Shown: one piece after another, positions 51,932 to 62,531 of the stretch
Numbering within the stretch: the stretch's first letter is position 1
How the letters are laid out: every line of letters starts with the position of its first letter
NCBI GenBank assembly: GCA_015232315.1
Contig: JADFZZ010000012.1
Coordinates: 1 to 64,000, forward strand
Source: SAR324 cluster bacterium
GTDB taxonomy: Bacteria; SAR324; NAC60-12
Direction of reading: 5' to 3'
DNA length: 64,000 nt
Translations under genes and position numbers: made by a program
Notes under the pieces: model-generated
Databases searched by the model: none
The model's input: the letters and a program-made list of their open reading frames with translations, nothing else
What the model was told of the DNA's origin: nothing

Positions 51932-54088
51932 ATGATATTTGAGGGTCAGGCCATTAAATGTAAGAAAATTGACGGCGATATCATTGAGCTGACTTTTGAC
52001 TTAAAAGACGAGTCGGTGAACAAGTTCAATAAACTCACCCTTCAGGAATTGTCAGAAGCCGTTGATAAAATCAGCCAGGACAGTTCTGCCAAAGGATTGC
52101 TGGTTACCAGCGCAAAAAGTGTATTCATTGTCGGTGCGGATATTACAGAATTTATTGATTTCTTTAAAAAACCCGCCGCTGAGATCGCTGAAGGTATCAA
52201 AGCTGGAAGCCGGGTGTTTTCTAAGCTTGAAGATTTGAACATTCCAAGTGTTGTCGCCATCAATGGTTTTGCGCTTGGTGGGGGATTTGAATTCTGTTTG
52301 TCCTGCACCTATCGGGTCATGTCAACAGACGCAAAAGTCGGTCTGCCTGAAGTCAAACTGGGAATTCTTCCCGGATGGGGTGGAACCGTGAGACTGCCAC
52401 GAGTGATTGGTGCAGACAATGCGATTGAATGGATCTGCATGGGGAAAGAAAACAAAGCGGAAGAGGCTTTAAAAACAGGTGCTGTGGACGCTGTGGTTGC
52501 TCCTGATAAAACCCGCGAATCGGCCCTGCAATTGCTCAATCATGCAATCAGTGGAAAACTGGACTGGAAAGCCAGGAGACAGGAAAAACTCGAGCCGCTC
52601 AAACTGGGCGAAATTGAAAGCACCATGGTGTTTGAAGGCACACGGGGATTTATCGCCGCTCAGGCCGGACCTCACTATCCATCACCACTGACCATTGTTG
52701 GTGTCATGCAGGCTGGTTCCAAGCTGGGACGAGATGACGCTCTGGAAATTGAAGCAGAAGGTTTCAGCGAAGTGGCAACCACCAGTGTGGCTCAATCCTT
52801 GATCTCCCTGTTCATGGGCGACCAACTACTGAAGAAAAAAGCAAAATCCGCTCAGAAAGCAGCCAATCCTGTTAAATCCGCCGCTGTGCTTGGTGCTGGA
52901 ATCATGGGTGGCGGGATTGCGTATCAGTCCGCTTTCAAAGGCACACCGATCCATATGAAAGATATCAATGATGCGGCCATTCAACTGGGCTTGAACGAAG
53001 CCACCAAACTGCTTGATGGACAAGTCAGCAAAGGTCGTCTGACCACCAAAAAAATGGCCGATACGCTGAATTCGATTTATCCCACCCTGTCTTACGACGG
53101 TTTGAAAAACGTGGATATCGTGGTTGAAGCGGTTGTGGAAAATCCCAAAATCAAAAAAATGGTCTTGGCGGAAACAGAAGGTTATGTGAGAGCGGACACA
53201 GTTCTCTCATCCAACACTTCAACCATCTCCATTTCCTATCTGGCAGAAGGACTCAAGCGTCCTGAAATGTTCTGCGGAATGCACTTCTTCAATCCTGTAC
53301 ACAAAATGCCATTGGTTGAAGTGATTCGTGGTAAAAAATCCAGTGAGAAAGCCATCGCAACCACCGTTGCGTATGCCACTGCCATGGGCAAAACCGCAAT
53401 TGTGGTGAATGACTGTCCCGGATTCCTGGTCAACCGGATCCTGTTCCCTTATTTTGCGGGATTTCAGAAACTGGTCAGTGATGGCGTCGATTTCAAACGA
53501 GTCGATAAAATCATGGAGAAAAAATTCGGATGGCCAATGGGACCGGCTTATCTGCTGGATGTGGTTGGAATTGATACCGCTCATCATGCTGGTGAAGTGA
53601 TGGCAGAAGGTTTTCCCGACAGAATGAAACCTGAAGGCAGAAACGCCTTGGATGTGATGTATGAAAACAAGCGCTTCGGCCAGAAGAACAATCAGGGGTT
53701 TTATCTGTATTCCCTTGATAAAAAAGGAAAACCCAAAAAGAGTGATGCTCCGGAAGTGGCAGATCTCCTGAAGCCTGTGATCCATGGTGATCTCGCAGGT
53801 ATTTCTGATGACGAAATCATTGACCGGATGATGATTCCCATGATCATTGAAAGTTCACGATGTCTGGAAGACAATATTGTCAGTTCAGCCGCGGAACTGG
53901 ATATGGGACTCATTTTCGGAATTGGTTTTCCTCCCTTCAGAGGCGGTGCCCTGAATTACGCTGACACCGTGGGAATTGCCAAAATTTGTGAAAAAGCTGA
54001 CAAATACGCATCTCTCGGCAAAGTCTATGAACCGACTGAGCAGATGCGGCAATTGGCAAAATCAGGAAAAACCTTCTATCAATCTTAA
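51932..54088 (+). CDS. fadB: Fatty-acid oxidation complex alpha subunit (FadB-like)
   Basis: A 718-aa multifunctional enzyme. ATG 51932 ([18 protein letters not shown]) matches the usual FadB start 'M-x-x-x-G'. The enoyl-CoA hydratase half has the oxyanion glycines and catalytic acidic residues in [15 protein letters not shown] and [19 protein letters not shown]; the 3-hydroxyacyl-CoA dehydrogenase half starts with the NAD loop [18 protein letters not shown] and carries the [16 protein letters not shown] catalytic histidine segment. Length is near E. coli FadB (729). Forms the alpha2beta2 complex with FadA, encoded 22 bp downstream. An inverted repeat upstream may bind a fatty-acid regulator. 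Confidence 0.93.
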   Translation: MIFEGQAIKCKKIDGDIIELTFDLKDESVNKFNKLTLQELSEAVDKISQDSSAKGLLVTSAKSVFIVGADITEFIDFFKKPAAEIAEGIKAGSRVFSKLEDLNIPSVVAINGFALGGGFEFCLSCTYRVMSTDAKVGLPEVKLGILPGWGGTVRLPRVIGADNAIEWICMGKENKAEEALKTGAVDAVVAPDKTRESALQLLNHAISGKLDWKARRQEKLEPLKLGEIESTMVFEGTRGFIAAQAGPHYPSPLTIVGVMQAGSKLGRDDALEIEAEGFSEVATTSVAQSLISLFMGDQLLKKKAKSAQKAANPVKSAAVLGAGIMGGGIAYQSAFKGTPIHMKDINDAAIQLGLNEATKLLDGQVSKGRLTTKKMADTLNSIYPTLSYDGLKNVDIVVEAVVENPKIKKMVLAETEGYVRADTVLSSNTSTISISYLAEGLKRPEMFCGMHFFNPVHKMPLVEVIRGKKSSEKAIATTVAYATAMGKTAIVVNDCPGFLVNRILFPYFAGFQKLVSDGVDFKRVDKIMEKKFGWPMGPAYLLDVVGIDTAHHAGEVMAEGFPDRMKPEGRNALDVMYENKRFGQKNNQGFYLYSLDKKGKPKKSDAPEVADLLKPVIHGDLAGISDDEIIDRMMIPMIIESSRCLEDNIVSSAAELDMGLIFGIGFPPFRGGALNYADTVGIAKICEKADKYASLGKVYEPTEQMRQLAKSGKTFYQS

Positions 54089-55270
<1,182 letters not shown>

Positions 55271-55281
55271 CTTCTAGCACA

Positions 55282-55305
55282 ACAGGGCCGGATCACTGGT
55301 CCTGT
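55282..55305 (+). terminator. Hairpin after fadA
   Basis: ACAGGGCC (55282-55289) pairs with GGTCCTGT (55298-55305), one G-U pair and an 8-nt loop, 11 bp after the fadA stop. It is followed by TTCCC and a pyrimidine-rich stretch ending TCTTTT, so a transcription end for fadBA is plausible. Confidence 0.55.
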
Positions 55306-55412
55306 TTCCCACCCCCTCTTTTCCTTCCCTGAACAAAACCAATGGCCATAGTCATCGTTTCATCGATTTTCAGGCGATAGTCTATAAATCAAGTATCGGA
55401 ATCGTTTTTTCT

Positions 55413-56072
55413 TTAACGACACGGCACCTTAAACCAGTTTTTTCTGAGTTTATTGGTAGGATGCAGGATGCGAAACCGTTGGTTTGTGTCAATTTTTTGT
55501 GCGAATAAACCAAACACTTCATCCAGGGTGATCAGGGTGAGTCCCCAGATCCGGTAAGATTGAAAATCATAGCAGGGGAGCGTCCAGGTTTTTCCCATGA
55601 ATTTCCAGGTCATTTGTTTCCGATTGTTCTGATCAAGAAAAAAAGACAATGGAATCCAGACAACCTGATCTACTTCATGATTGAGTTGCAGTTCAGGGGT
55701 GTTTGTAAGGCGGAATACAAACGGAGTGATGATCATGAGTCTGGAGCGTCGGTGAGCCAGGGTGAATACATCAGAAAGTCTTCCCAGCGGTTCAATACAT
55801 TGTGCGTCCATTCCAATTTCTTCTTTCAGCTCCCGCAAGGCTCCTGAAAAAGAATCAGGATCATTCTCACTCAACCGCCCCCCCGGGAATGCCATGTGCC
55901 CTGACCAAGGATCACCTTTTTTCCGGGCACGTTGAATCAGCAATACTTTCCAGCCTTCATCCGGTGATTCATCCAGAATCACTGTTGTGCAGGAGCGTCG
56001 CAGTTGTTTTCTTCCGGGAATTTTGCGGGGGGTGTAGCGGAACAATGCTTTGATATCTGTCGCGGATGTCAT
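55413..56072 (-). CDS. Nudix hydrolase, CoA pyrophosphatase type
   Basis: A 219-aa enzyme. The complete Nudix box spans FPGGRLSENDPDSFSGALRE to LKEEIG (G-x5-E-x7-R-E-x2-E-E-x-G), and the upstream LLIQRARKKGDPWSGHMAFP is the extra CoA-hydrolase signature. It probably hydrolyses CoA or acyl-CoA to phosphopantetheine species, fitting its place beside fadBA though it is on the opposite strand. Confidence 0.88.
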   Translation of the reverse strand: MTSATDIKALFRYTPRKIPGRKQLRRSCTTVILDESPDEGWKVLLIQRARKKGDPWSGHMAFPGGRLSENDPDSFSGALRELKEEIGMDAQCIEPLGRLSDVFTLAHRRSRLMIITPFVFRLTNTPELQLNHEVDQVVWIPLSFFLDQNNRKQMTWKFMGKTWTLPCYDFQSYRIWGLTLITLDEVFGLFAQKIDTNQRFRILHPTNKLRKNWFKVPCR

Positions 56073-56454
56073 AGGTTTGCCCCGTATCTGGAAAGTTAAT
56101 CATTGTTTGTGTTCCATCTCTATAACAAACACAAACGACCATGTCAGTTAAATAATCAGACAATCTTTGTCCATTTATTTTGCATCAACGTATGAACATG
56201 GTCGTTTCTTTGATTGTGCGGGGTTTCCAGAAAATTATATCTTGCCATCTGTTTTTTTTGTGGCTATATACTCAGTTTTTCATTTCCCCATGGCCCCGCC
56301 GTGTCAAGCCCACTGATGAATTGCCAGAGTGAATCTCATTGAAACAATTCATGGTATCCGGGGAATAACTGCCGAGATGTGCATGACCGGAGTTACTGAA
56401 AAATCAGTAGTGTATGCCGGATCAATTTAAAAACAATTATTATTAAAGGTTGCC
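56073..56454. other. Divergent intergenic region before rplC
   Basis: No supported gene. It contains a long inverted repeat (56133-56207) and, near 56435-56454, an AT-rich stretch ending in AAAGG before the rplC ATG. Some of it must serve as the rplC promoter and leader. Confidence 0.5.
56133..56207. repeat. 75-bp inverted repeat with 12-bp perfect arms
   Basis: AAACGACCATGT (56133-56144) is the exact reverse complement of ACATGGTCGTTT (56196-56207), separated by 51 bp of AT-rich DNA. It could be a small mobile-element remnant, a cruciform, or part of the rplC leader where an L3 or other autoregulatory structure might form. Confidence 0.55.
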
Positions 56455-57075
56455 ATGCTGGATGGAATGCTAGCACGAAAAGTCGGGATGACTCAGATTT
56501 TTGATGAAACCGGAAACGCAATTCCTGTTACTGTTCTGCGTGTTGGTCCGATCACTGTGATTCAGAAAAAAACTGAAGAAAAAGAAGGTTACAACAGCGT
56601 ACAGGTTGGATTTGAGCCAATCTCTGAAAAAAAAGTGAATCGTCCTGAAAAAGGTCATTTCAAAGGAATAGCCCCCTTACGCTACCTGAAAGAATTCCGA
56701 CCTGACAATATCAACGAGATTCAGATAGGTCAAACAATTGACATGAGTATCTTCAAAGAAGGTGAATCTGTCGCAATCACAGGAATTTCCAAAGGTAAAG
56801 GCTTCACGGGTGTTATGAAACGCTATAATTTTGGCGGATTTCCTGCTTCTCATGGACACCGTGGTCCTCGGGCCGGCGGTAGTCTCGGGCAGCGAACCAC
56901 ACCTGGAAAAGTGCAGAAAGGCAAGAAAATGAACGGTCGTCATGGAAATAAAACCGTGACCATCACTGGATTGAACATTGTCCGGATCATGCCTGAAGAC
57001 CATCTGGTTCTGATCAATGGACCTATTCCAGGAAAAAATGGCGGTCTTGTAAGCCTCTACAAAAGCAATCGCTAA
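56455..57075 (+). CDS. rplC: 50S ribosomal protein L3
   Basis: A 206-aa ribosomal protein. The start MLDGMLARKVGMTQIFDE, the internal GISKGKGFTGVMKRYNF and GGFPASHGHRGPRAGGSLGQ methylation-loop region, and the C-terminal LVLINGPIPGKNGG are classical L3. It begins rRNA folding at the 3' end of 23S rRNA. It stands alone here, convergent with rlmL and divergent from the Nudix gene, without rpsJ, rplD or other S10-operon genes. A strong hairpin terminator follows at once. Confidence 0.97.
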   Translation: MLDGMLARKVGMTQIFDETGNAIPVTVLRVGPITVIQKKTEEKEGYNSVQVGFEPISEKKVNRPEKGHFKGIAPLRYLKEFRPDNINEIQIGQTIDMSIFKEGESVAITGISKGKGFTGVMKRYNFGGFPASHGHRGPRAGGSLGQRTTPGKVQKGKKMNGRHGNKTVTITGLNIVRIMPEDHLVLINGPIPGKNGGLVSLYKSNR

Positions 57076-57089
57076 ATCCTCAGTTTGTT

Positions 57090-57122
57090 CAATGCCGCTA
57101 TTTTCTGGCGGCATTGTCTTTT
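57090..57122 (+). terminator. Rho-independent terminator of rplC
   Basis: CAATGCCGC (57090-57098) pairs perfectly with GCGGCATTG (57108-57116) around a 9-nt loop and is followed by TCTTTT. It starts 14 bp after the rplC stop and may also serve the convergent rlmL gene. Confidence 0.85.
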
Positions 57123-57135
57123 CGATACCTTCCAA

Positions 57136-59262
57136 TCAATTTCTTTTTTCAGTCAATTTGTAGCATTGATGTATTCTGGGCGTCCGGGCAAAATCCTGGG
57201 GAATGGTTTGCGCTGTCCAGTCTTCGATTTGGTAATCGGTCAGTCCTTCTCTATCCAGTTTGAAGTTATGCTTGTTGCAGCAGAAAATTAACAGGCCCTC
57301 TGGTGATAGCGATTTCATGGTTTGTTGAATCAGCAGGACATGATCACGTTGAATATCGAGGGAGGTTTTCATCCGCGCTGAGTTGGAAAAAGTCGGTGGA
57401 TCGAGATAGATCAGACCATATTTCTGATGACAGGCTTCCAGCCATTGCAGGCAGTCTGCCTGAATAAACTGATGTTTTTTCCCCGTCTGACCATTGAGAA
57501 GCATGTTCTCTTTGGCCCAGTCCAGATAGGTTTGCGACATATCGACCGTTGTGGTTGACGCGGCTCCGCTTGCGGCCGCATATACCGTCGCGGTCCCGGT
57601 GTAGGCAAACAAATTCAAAAAATGTTTCCCTTTGGCCAATTCTCCCAGTTTTTGTCGGGTCAACCGTTGATCGAGAAAAAGTCCGGTATCGAGATAATCC
57701 ACCAGATTGACTTGAAACCGGAAATTGTTTTCTCGCACTTTGAAGGAAGCTCCATGACTGGACATTTTCTGGTATTGTTGATTTCCCTTCTGCCGTTTCC
57801 TTTCTTTCAGGAACACATGGTCCGGCGGAACACCAAACAATTCAGGCAGAACTTCTACAATTCCCTGCAATCTCATGGAGGCCTTATGGGCATCCACGGT
57901 GAACGGTGGCGCATATTCCTGAACATGAATTTTATCTTCGTAGCAATCTATGCATACAGCATATTCAGGAAGATCGGCATCGTATGCCCTGAAACACTGA
58001 ATCCCTGCCTGATCACGCCATTTTTTCAGTTTTTTAAGATTCTTTTTGACCCGGTTGGTGAACATATCCAGCCCTGAAGAAGAATATGATTCTTTGGCAT
58101 CCATAGTCATCGGAATTGTGTATTGAAGCACTTCACAGGCAAGTGGACCATTCTGCACAGGAAGTAAATCGTCATGGCGCAATCCGATGGTTTCCCGGAG
58201 CAACGGGTTTCCACTCAAAATCACGCTTTTCCATCCGGGAAAACCGGTTTGCAACATATTGCCCAGGCGGGTATACAGAAAACGGAGTCCTTCTGCGGAC
58301 TGGATCCGCTCGCCATAGGGGGGGTTGGTGACAATCAGGCCTGTGTTTTTTGTCAATGCCGGAGGAAGTGCTAATTGGGAAAGATCCTGTTTTTCTACGT
58401 GGATGTGTCGTTGCAGTTCCGCATTGTGGATGTTGCTCCAGCAGGCTTTGATGGCGTCAGACGAGGTATCATAGCCGATGATCGGCGGAATAAGTTTCAG
58501 TCCATCCCTGGCTCGTTGATGAGCTTCTTCCACTAATTTTTTCCAGATTTCAGGCTGATGGTGTTTCCAGTTCAGAAAGCCAAAATAGGGACGACGCAAT
58601 CCGGGAGCGATGTCTCCGGCCATCATGGCACCTTCAATCAGGAACGTTCCCGATCCGCACATGGGGTCCAGCAATCCTCCCTGTCGTGCGATTGAAGGCC
58701 AGTTTGCATACCACAGAATAGCCGCGGCAAGGTGTTCTTTCAGTGGAGCTTCTGTGCCTTCCTTGCGGTAATGACGACGGTGCAGGCTTTCTCCGGAAAG
58801 ATCCAGACTCACACGGGCCTGTTTTTTAAAAAGATAAAGATTGATCCTGAGATCCGGAGTTTGTGTATCGACACTGGGGCGTATTCCAAATTTATCCCTG
58901 AATTGGTCCACTATGGCGTCTTTGGCTTTTTGCGCGGCATACTGGGAATGGGTGATCGGCGATTCATAAATATTGACATTGATTGCCAGCGTTCCCTGTG
59001 GCTCCAGATGCTCACTCCAGTCCAACGTTTGAAATCCCGCATAGAGTTCTTCAGGGGTTCGAGCTGTGAACGATGTCAGGCTCAGCAACACCCGACCGGC
59101 AAGCCGGGACCATAGGCAGATGCGATACGCGTCTTCAAGGGTTCCTGAAAGTGAAACTCCGGCATTGGCTTGTTTGACGCCGGACAGTCCCATCGAAGTC
59201 AATTCTTCAGACAAAAGAGATTCCAGACCTTTGGCGATGGTCACAAACAGAGAATATTTCAT
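57136..59262 (-). CDS. rlmL: 23S rRNA m2G2445/m7G2069 methyltransferase (RlmKL type)
   Basis: A 708-aa two-domain methyltransferase, close to the 702 aa of E. coli RlmKL. An N-terminal THUMP domain (VTIAKGLESLLSEELTSMGL) leads into the first Rossmann fold with GLLDPMCGSGTFLIEGAMMA and the m2G catalytic motif IVTNPPYGERI; the second fold has LNLFAYTGTATVYAAASGA and LIYLDPPTFSNS. Both domains are complete. It is immediately downstream of and convergent with rplC, so two ribosome genes are adjacent. Confidence 0.94.
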   Translation of the reverse strand: MKYSLFVTIAKGLESLLSEELTSMGLSGVKQANAGVSLSGTLEDAYRICLWSRLAGRVLLSLTSFTARTPEELYAGFQTLDWSEHLEPQGTLAINVNIYESPITHSQYAAQKAKDAIVDQFRDKFGIRPSVDTQTPDLRINLYLFKKQARVSLDLSGESLHRRHYRKEGTEAPLKEHLAAAILWYANWPSIARQGGLLDPMCGSGTFLIEGAMMAGDIAPGLRRPYFGFLNWKHHQPEIWKKLVEEAHQRARDGLKLIPPIIGYDTSSDAIKACWSNIHNAELQRHIHVEKQDLSQLALPPALTKNTGLIVTNPPYGERIQSAEGLRFLYTRLGNMLQTGFPGWKSVILSGNPLLRETIGLRHDDLLPVQNGPLACEVLQYTIPMTMDAKESYSSSGLDMFTNRVKKNLKKLKKWRDQAGIQCFRAYDADLPEYAVCIDCYEDKIHVQEYAPPFTVDAHKASMRLQGIVEVLPELFGVPPDHVFLKERKRQKGNQQYQKMSSHGASFKVRENNFRFQVNLVDYLDTGLFLDQRLTRQKLGELAKGKHFLNLFAYTGTATVYAAASGAASTTTVDMSQTYLDWAKENMLLNGQTGKKHQFIQADCLQWLEACHQKYGLIYLDPPTFSNSARMKTSLDIQRDHVLLIQQTMKSLSPEGLLIFCCNKHNFKLDREGLTDYQIEDWTAQTIPQDFARTPRIHQCYKLTEKRN

Positions 59263-59293
59263 GGGAAATGACCTGTAGAGAAAATAAGAAAAT

Positions 59294-59653
59294 TCAGAGG
59301 GAGGCCTGATGTTGTTTCAGTTCCTTCAGCGTGAGCACAAAAGTATGCTCCATCTGGATCAGTAGGGGGAGAAATTCAGGAACAGATTCCATACATTGGT
59401 TTTGTGCCTGTTTGCAAAGGTCTGTCATTCTGGACGCTCCAATCGCCAGACAACTGCCTTTGAGATTATGCGTCAGTTTCCCGGCCAATTGAATCTGCCC
59501 TGATTCCCACGCATTCCGGATCTGTTGGACCATATCCGGGACACTTTCTTCAAACAGTATCAATAAACGGTTGAACAAAGAAGGTTTGATGTGCTGGAGT
59601 GTATTGAAGTCCAGTAGTGATTCAGTCAGAGATGATTCAGGGATTTTAGTCAT
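59294..59653 (-). CDS. Histidine phosphotransfer (HPt) domain protein
   Basis: A 119-aa single-domain phosphotransfer protein from ATG 59653. The phospho-accepting His lies in AGKLTHNLKGSCLAIGA (H-x-L-K-G-S core), flanked by helices typical of the four-helix HPt bundle. The upstream ORF part reaches into the small gene before it. It is the last gene of a cheZ-like / small gene / HPt operon, suggesting a phosphorelay in which a CheY-like receiver passes phosphate to or from this protein. Confidence 0.85.
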   Translation of the reverse strand: MTKIPESSLTESLLDFNTLQHIKPSLFNRLLILFEESVPDMVQQIRNAWESGQIQLAGKLTHNLKGSCLAIGASRMTDLCKQAQNQCMESVPEFLPLLIQMEHTFVLTLKELKQHQASL

Positions 59654-59666
59654 GGAAAATAATTTT

Positions 59667-59849
59667 TTAACAGGCAAAGCGGATTCCTTTGCGTTTAGCC
59701 TGTGCGTTATTGTGGTACAGATTCTGAAATAATTGCTGGATTCCAATGAAAAATAACATTCCCTCATGGGTAAACTGGCTGACATAGACTACGATGGCAT
59801 CAGCGGCAGTATGAGGAATAAAGGCAAGCAATTCTGTTGAAATATTCAT
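59667..59849 (-). CDS. Small unknown protein between cheZ-like and HPt genes
   Basis: A 60-aa frame whose ATG overlaps the CheZ-like stop codon (ATGA) and ends 13 bp before the HPt start. The product mixes hydrophobic and polar residues (ADAIVVYVSQFTHEGMLFFI) without a clear transmembrane helix and finishes KRKGIRFAC. The tight coupling argues for a real gene, but it matches nothing I know. Confidence 0.5.
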   Translation of the reverse strand: MNISTELLAFIPHTAADAIVVYVSQFTHEGMLFFIGIQQLFQNLYHNNAQAKRKGIRFAC

Positions 59850-60796
59850 AACCCGAGTTCTGCCAGCAAATCATCCACGGCATTTTGATTGGATTGCTGT
59901 TCCGGTCCCTGTATCAAGCTTGCAGAAACAACATTCTCACTCGAGTTTGCAATGTTGGTTGGTTGATACAGCGATTCCAGATATTTTCGGGAGGTGCTGT
60001 CAAGGCTGTCTTTGAGACGGATAAACAGGAGTTCCAGATTATGCAGGGACGCAAAAATTTTCTGATTGGTCAAATCACCAATCTGGGTTTCGTTCATTGC
60101 GGCATACGCGATATCCTGAATCTGTCCTGCCCGTTTCACATTGTTCCGGATGTCGCCACTGATATCAATGACTTCCTGAAGAAGGTCACTGATGACGACA
60201 ATCGAATTGTTGGAATGATGCCGGATGTCATGCAGGCTGTTTTCGAGTTTGCCCTTCAAATCCATAATTTCACGGATTGCCTGGAATGTTTTCACAATCA
60301 CCAGTCGATCCTTGAGATTGTTGAGTGCCCGAAGCATGTGCTTGAAATACAGGGACGCGATATACGCCGCGTCATATTTGGATGTGGGGACTGAAACCAC
60401 TTCCATCACATGGTTTCCATCATGGAAAAAATCGTATTGATCAATGGTTTGACGGAATTTTTCGTTGTCCATCACCTGCATCACACGATCCATGATCAGA
60501 TCCATGTCTTGTGGATTCTCAGGTTGAATAGCTTCCTGCCCCATCTGGACAGGCATCATGTCCTTGATCGTCCAGACCCTTAACTCGCCCTGACAGCTTT
60601 TCCGGAAGGAGATCACTACCAGATCCACAATTTCATCAGGATCAAACAGTTCCAGAAGCTGAAGGGAACAATGGAGTACATCCGCCAGCAAGGCGCTTTC
60701 ATTGACCAGTGAAACCACCAGGTCGGACATATTCATACTGTTAGAATCCTTATCCGCGTCACGCGGAGTGTTATCAGCGGGGGTGTCTTGTGTCAT
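59846..60796 (-). CDS. CheZ-like CheY-P phosphatase with extra N-terminal domain
   Basis: About 316 residues from ATG 60796 (MTQDTPADNTPRD), with an alternative start 48 bp upstream. The C-terminal half is a long helical hairpin containing NETQIGDLTNQKIFASL, which keeps the D-L-T-x-Q catalytic Asp/Gln of CheZ (E. coli D143, Q147). The final residues AVDDLLAELGL match the C-terminal CheY-docking peptide of CheZ (V-D-D-L-L-x-x-L-G). The first 150 residues form an extra, possibly GAF-like sensory, domain not found in standard CheZ (214 aa). It is co-transcribed with a small protein and an HPt protein. No other chemotaxis genes lie here. Confidence 0.75.
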   Translation of the reverse strand: MTQDTPADNTPRDADKDSNSMNMSDLVVSLVNESALLADVLHCSLQLLELFDPDEIVDLVVISFRKSCQGELRVWTIKDMMPVQMGQEAIQPENPQDMDLIMDRVMQVMDNEKFRQTIDQYDFFHDGNHVMEVVSVPTSKYDAAYIASLYFKHMLRALNNLKDRLVIVKTFQAIREIMDLKGKLENSLHDIRHHSNNSIVVISDLLQEVIDISGDIRNNVKRAGQIQDIAYAAMNETQIGDLTNQKIFASLHNLELLFIRLKDSLDSTSRKYLESLYQPTNIANSSENVVSASLIQGPEQQSNQNAVDDLLAELGL

Positions 60797-60836
60797 AATA
60801 GAACCTGTTTGGTGTGAAATTGAAAACTGGTGTATG

Positions 60837-62207
60837 TTAAACAATTCCTTTCAATTCTGCCAGCGATTCTTCCAGAAACTGTCCGATTTTGTCCAGATCC
60901 CTGATGTGGGATCCATTGGCAATCAGTCCAAAATTGAGCGTATCCATATAGCTGGTCAAGGTAATATTGAGCGCGTGTCCGCCAAACAGAAATGAAATGG
61001 GATGTATTGTTTCCAGCAGGGCACCATTCAGATATAAAGCCTGTTTGGGACCTGGATAATTGGAAATCAGCAGATTGGCAGAGGGCTTGAATTTATCGGG
61101 TACATCCAGAACTTGCAAAATGATTGCCGGAGTTTGCGATAAAATGGTGTATGACTGTGCCGCATCCACCGAAAGTTGTTTCAGATGCGATTTACCCGCA
61201 TTGGCTGAAGCCTGAATCAGTTTTAAGCGTTCCCTGGGATCAGAAAGGTTTGTGCCGAGATTACAGATCATATTTGATACGAAATTCCCCCCGTCTTTAC
61301 CATCCTTAGGCCTTATTGACACAGGAATAAAGGCCGTAAGTGGTTTTTCAGGCAAGCACTGTTTGGACTCCAGATATTTTCGCAATGCGCCTGAACAGAC
61401 ACTCAGGACCACATCGTTGACGGTACCATTCAGGGAACGGCTCAGTTCCTTGAATTCCGGCAGGGAAAAAGTTTTGGCCACAAAGGCACGTTTACCATCA
61501 ATGGCGACATTGAAGGGAGTTTGTGGTGACGTGAAGGGCAATGGCATCAGCGCCTGGGCCGGGTCAAGGGGTTGTTTCTTCAGATCCCAGACCGCTTTGA
61601 ACGCTTGTTTCATGCTTTGAAAATAATCATCTTTTTTACGCAGAACCTCCACAATCTGTTCTTTAAGCGGCTCTGATTCCTTTTCTCTGGAGGCCTGACG
61701 TTTCTCCTGCCAGGGTGCTGTAATGGTACGATCTTCAGGCGTTTTATTCAGTGCGGCCTGCACCACCCGCATACGGCCCATGCCATCCATGCATGCATGA
61801 TGCACCTTGAAATAGATCGCAAATCTGTTGTCTTCCAGTCCTTCAATCAAATAACATTCCCACAATGGTTTGGATCGTCCCAGCATGTTGCTGTGATATT
61901 TTGAAACCAGCTTTAACAATTCTTCATAAGTGCCTGGTTGTGGCAGTTTTATATGCTGAACATGATAATCCAGATTCACTTTTTCCGCTTTTTTCCAATA
62001 AGGTTGCCCCCATGAATTCATCACAGCGACCTCATTGAAGGGTTCAATGAATTGTGTTACCGTCCGGAATCCTTTGATCACATCGGCAAAATAATCTCCT
62101 TCATAATTTTCAGGCAGTTTGAAAACCAGCAAACTTGCCACATGCATCAACCGTTCAGGGGTTTCAAGTTTAATAAATAAGGAATCAATCAATGATAATT
62201 TTTTCAT
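60837..62207 (-). CDS. Wax ester synthase / diacylglycerol acyltransferase (WS/DGAT)
   Basis: A 456-aa acyltransferase making wax esters or triacylglycerols from acyl-CoA. The catalytic motif HHxxxDG is KVHHACMDGMG (about residue 135), and NDVVLSVCSGALRKYL and GGNFVSNMICNLGTNLSDP are further family motifs. N-terminal LSLIDSLFIKLETPERLMHV is the usual WS/DGAT start. Membrane-associated at the inner leaflet. Together with fadBA and the acyl-ligase at 63177 it points to neutral-lipid storage. The CheZ-like gene begins about 40 bp downstream on the same strand. Confidence 0.93.
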   Translation of the reverse strand: MKKLSLIDSLFIKLETPERLMHVASLLVFKLPENYEGDYFADVIKGFRTVTQFIEPFNEVAVMNSWGQPYWKKAEKVNLDYHVQHIKLPQPGTYEELLKLVSKYHSNMLGRSKPLWECYLIEGLEDNRFAIYFKVHHACMDGMGRMRVVQAALNKTPEDRTITAPWQEKRQASREKESEPLKEQIVEVLRKKDDYFQSMKQAFKAVWDLKKQPLDPAQALMPLPFTSPQTPFNVAIDGKRAFVAKTFSLPEFKELSRSLNGTVNDVVLSVCSGALRKYLESKQCLPEKPLTAFIPVSIRPKDGKDGGNFVSNMICNLGTNLSDPRERLKLIQASANAGKSHLKQLSVDAAQSYTILSQTPAIILQVLDVPDKFKPSANLLISNYPGPKQALYLNGALLETIHPISFLFGGHALNITLTSYMDTLNFGLIANGSHIRDLDKIGQFLEESLAELKGIV

Positions 62208-62531
62208 AAATATTGCCTCACGGACAAGGTTATTGAATCAAATGTGCTCCTGAAATGTTTAGTAACAAAAGAAAACCCTAATTTCCAATAAAAAACTTCG
62301 AACATTTATACTTCAGTTCCGGAATGATGATTTTGGCATTATTGTTAATCTACTGGCTGGGTGAGTTCAATGAGCTTGCCAGTCAAAGGTTATCTCTTCA
62401 GAGTTTGCTTGCCATTCGTCTGTCCTTTTGCCATAGGTCCATTCAGGGAGTGTTTTTTCCATTCATGGATTTCTGGATAGAATGAGCGCAACAACTCGAT
62501 CTTTAAGCATTATTTAACTTCAGGGAGAACA
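62208..62531. other. Divergent intergenic region
   Basis: No gene, hairpin or repeat of note. It contains the outward promoters of the WS/DGAT gene and the small membrane-protein gene; AGGGAGA near 62522 is the ribosome site of the latter. Confidence 0.5.
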
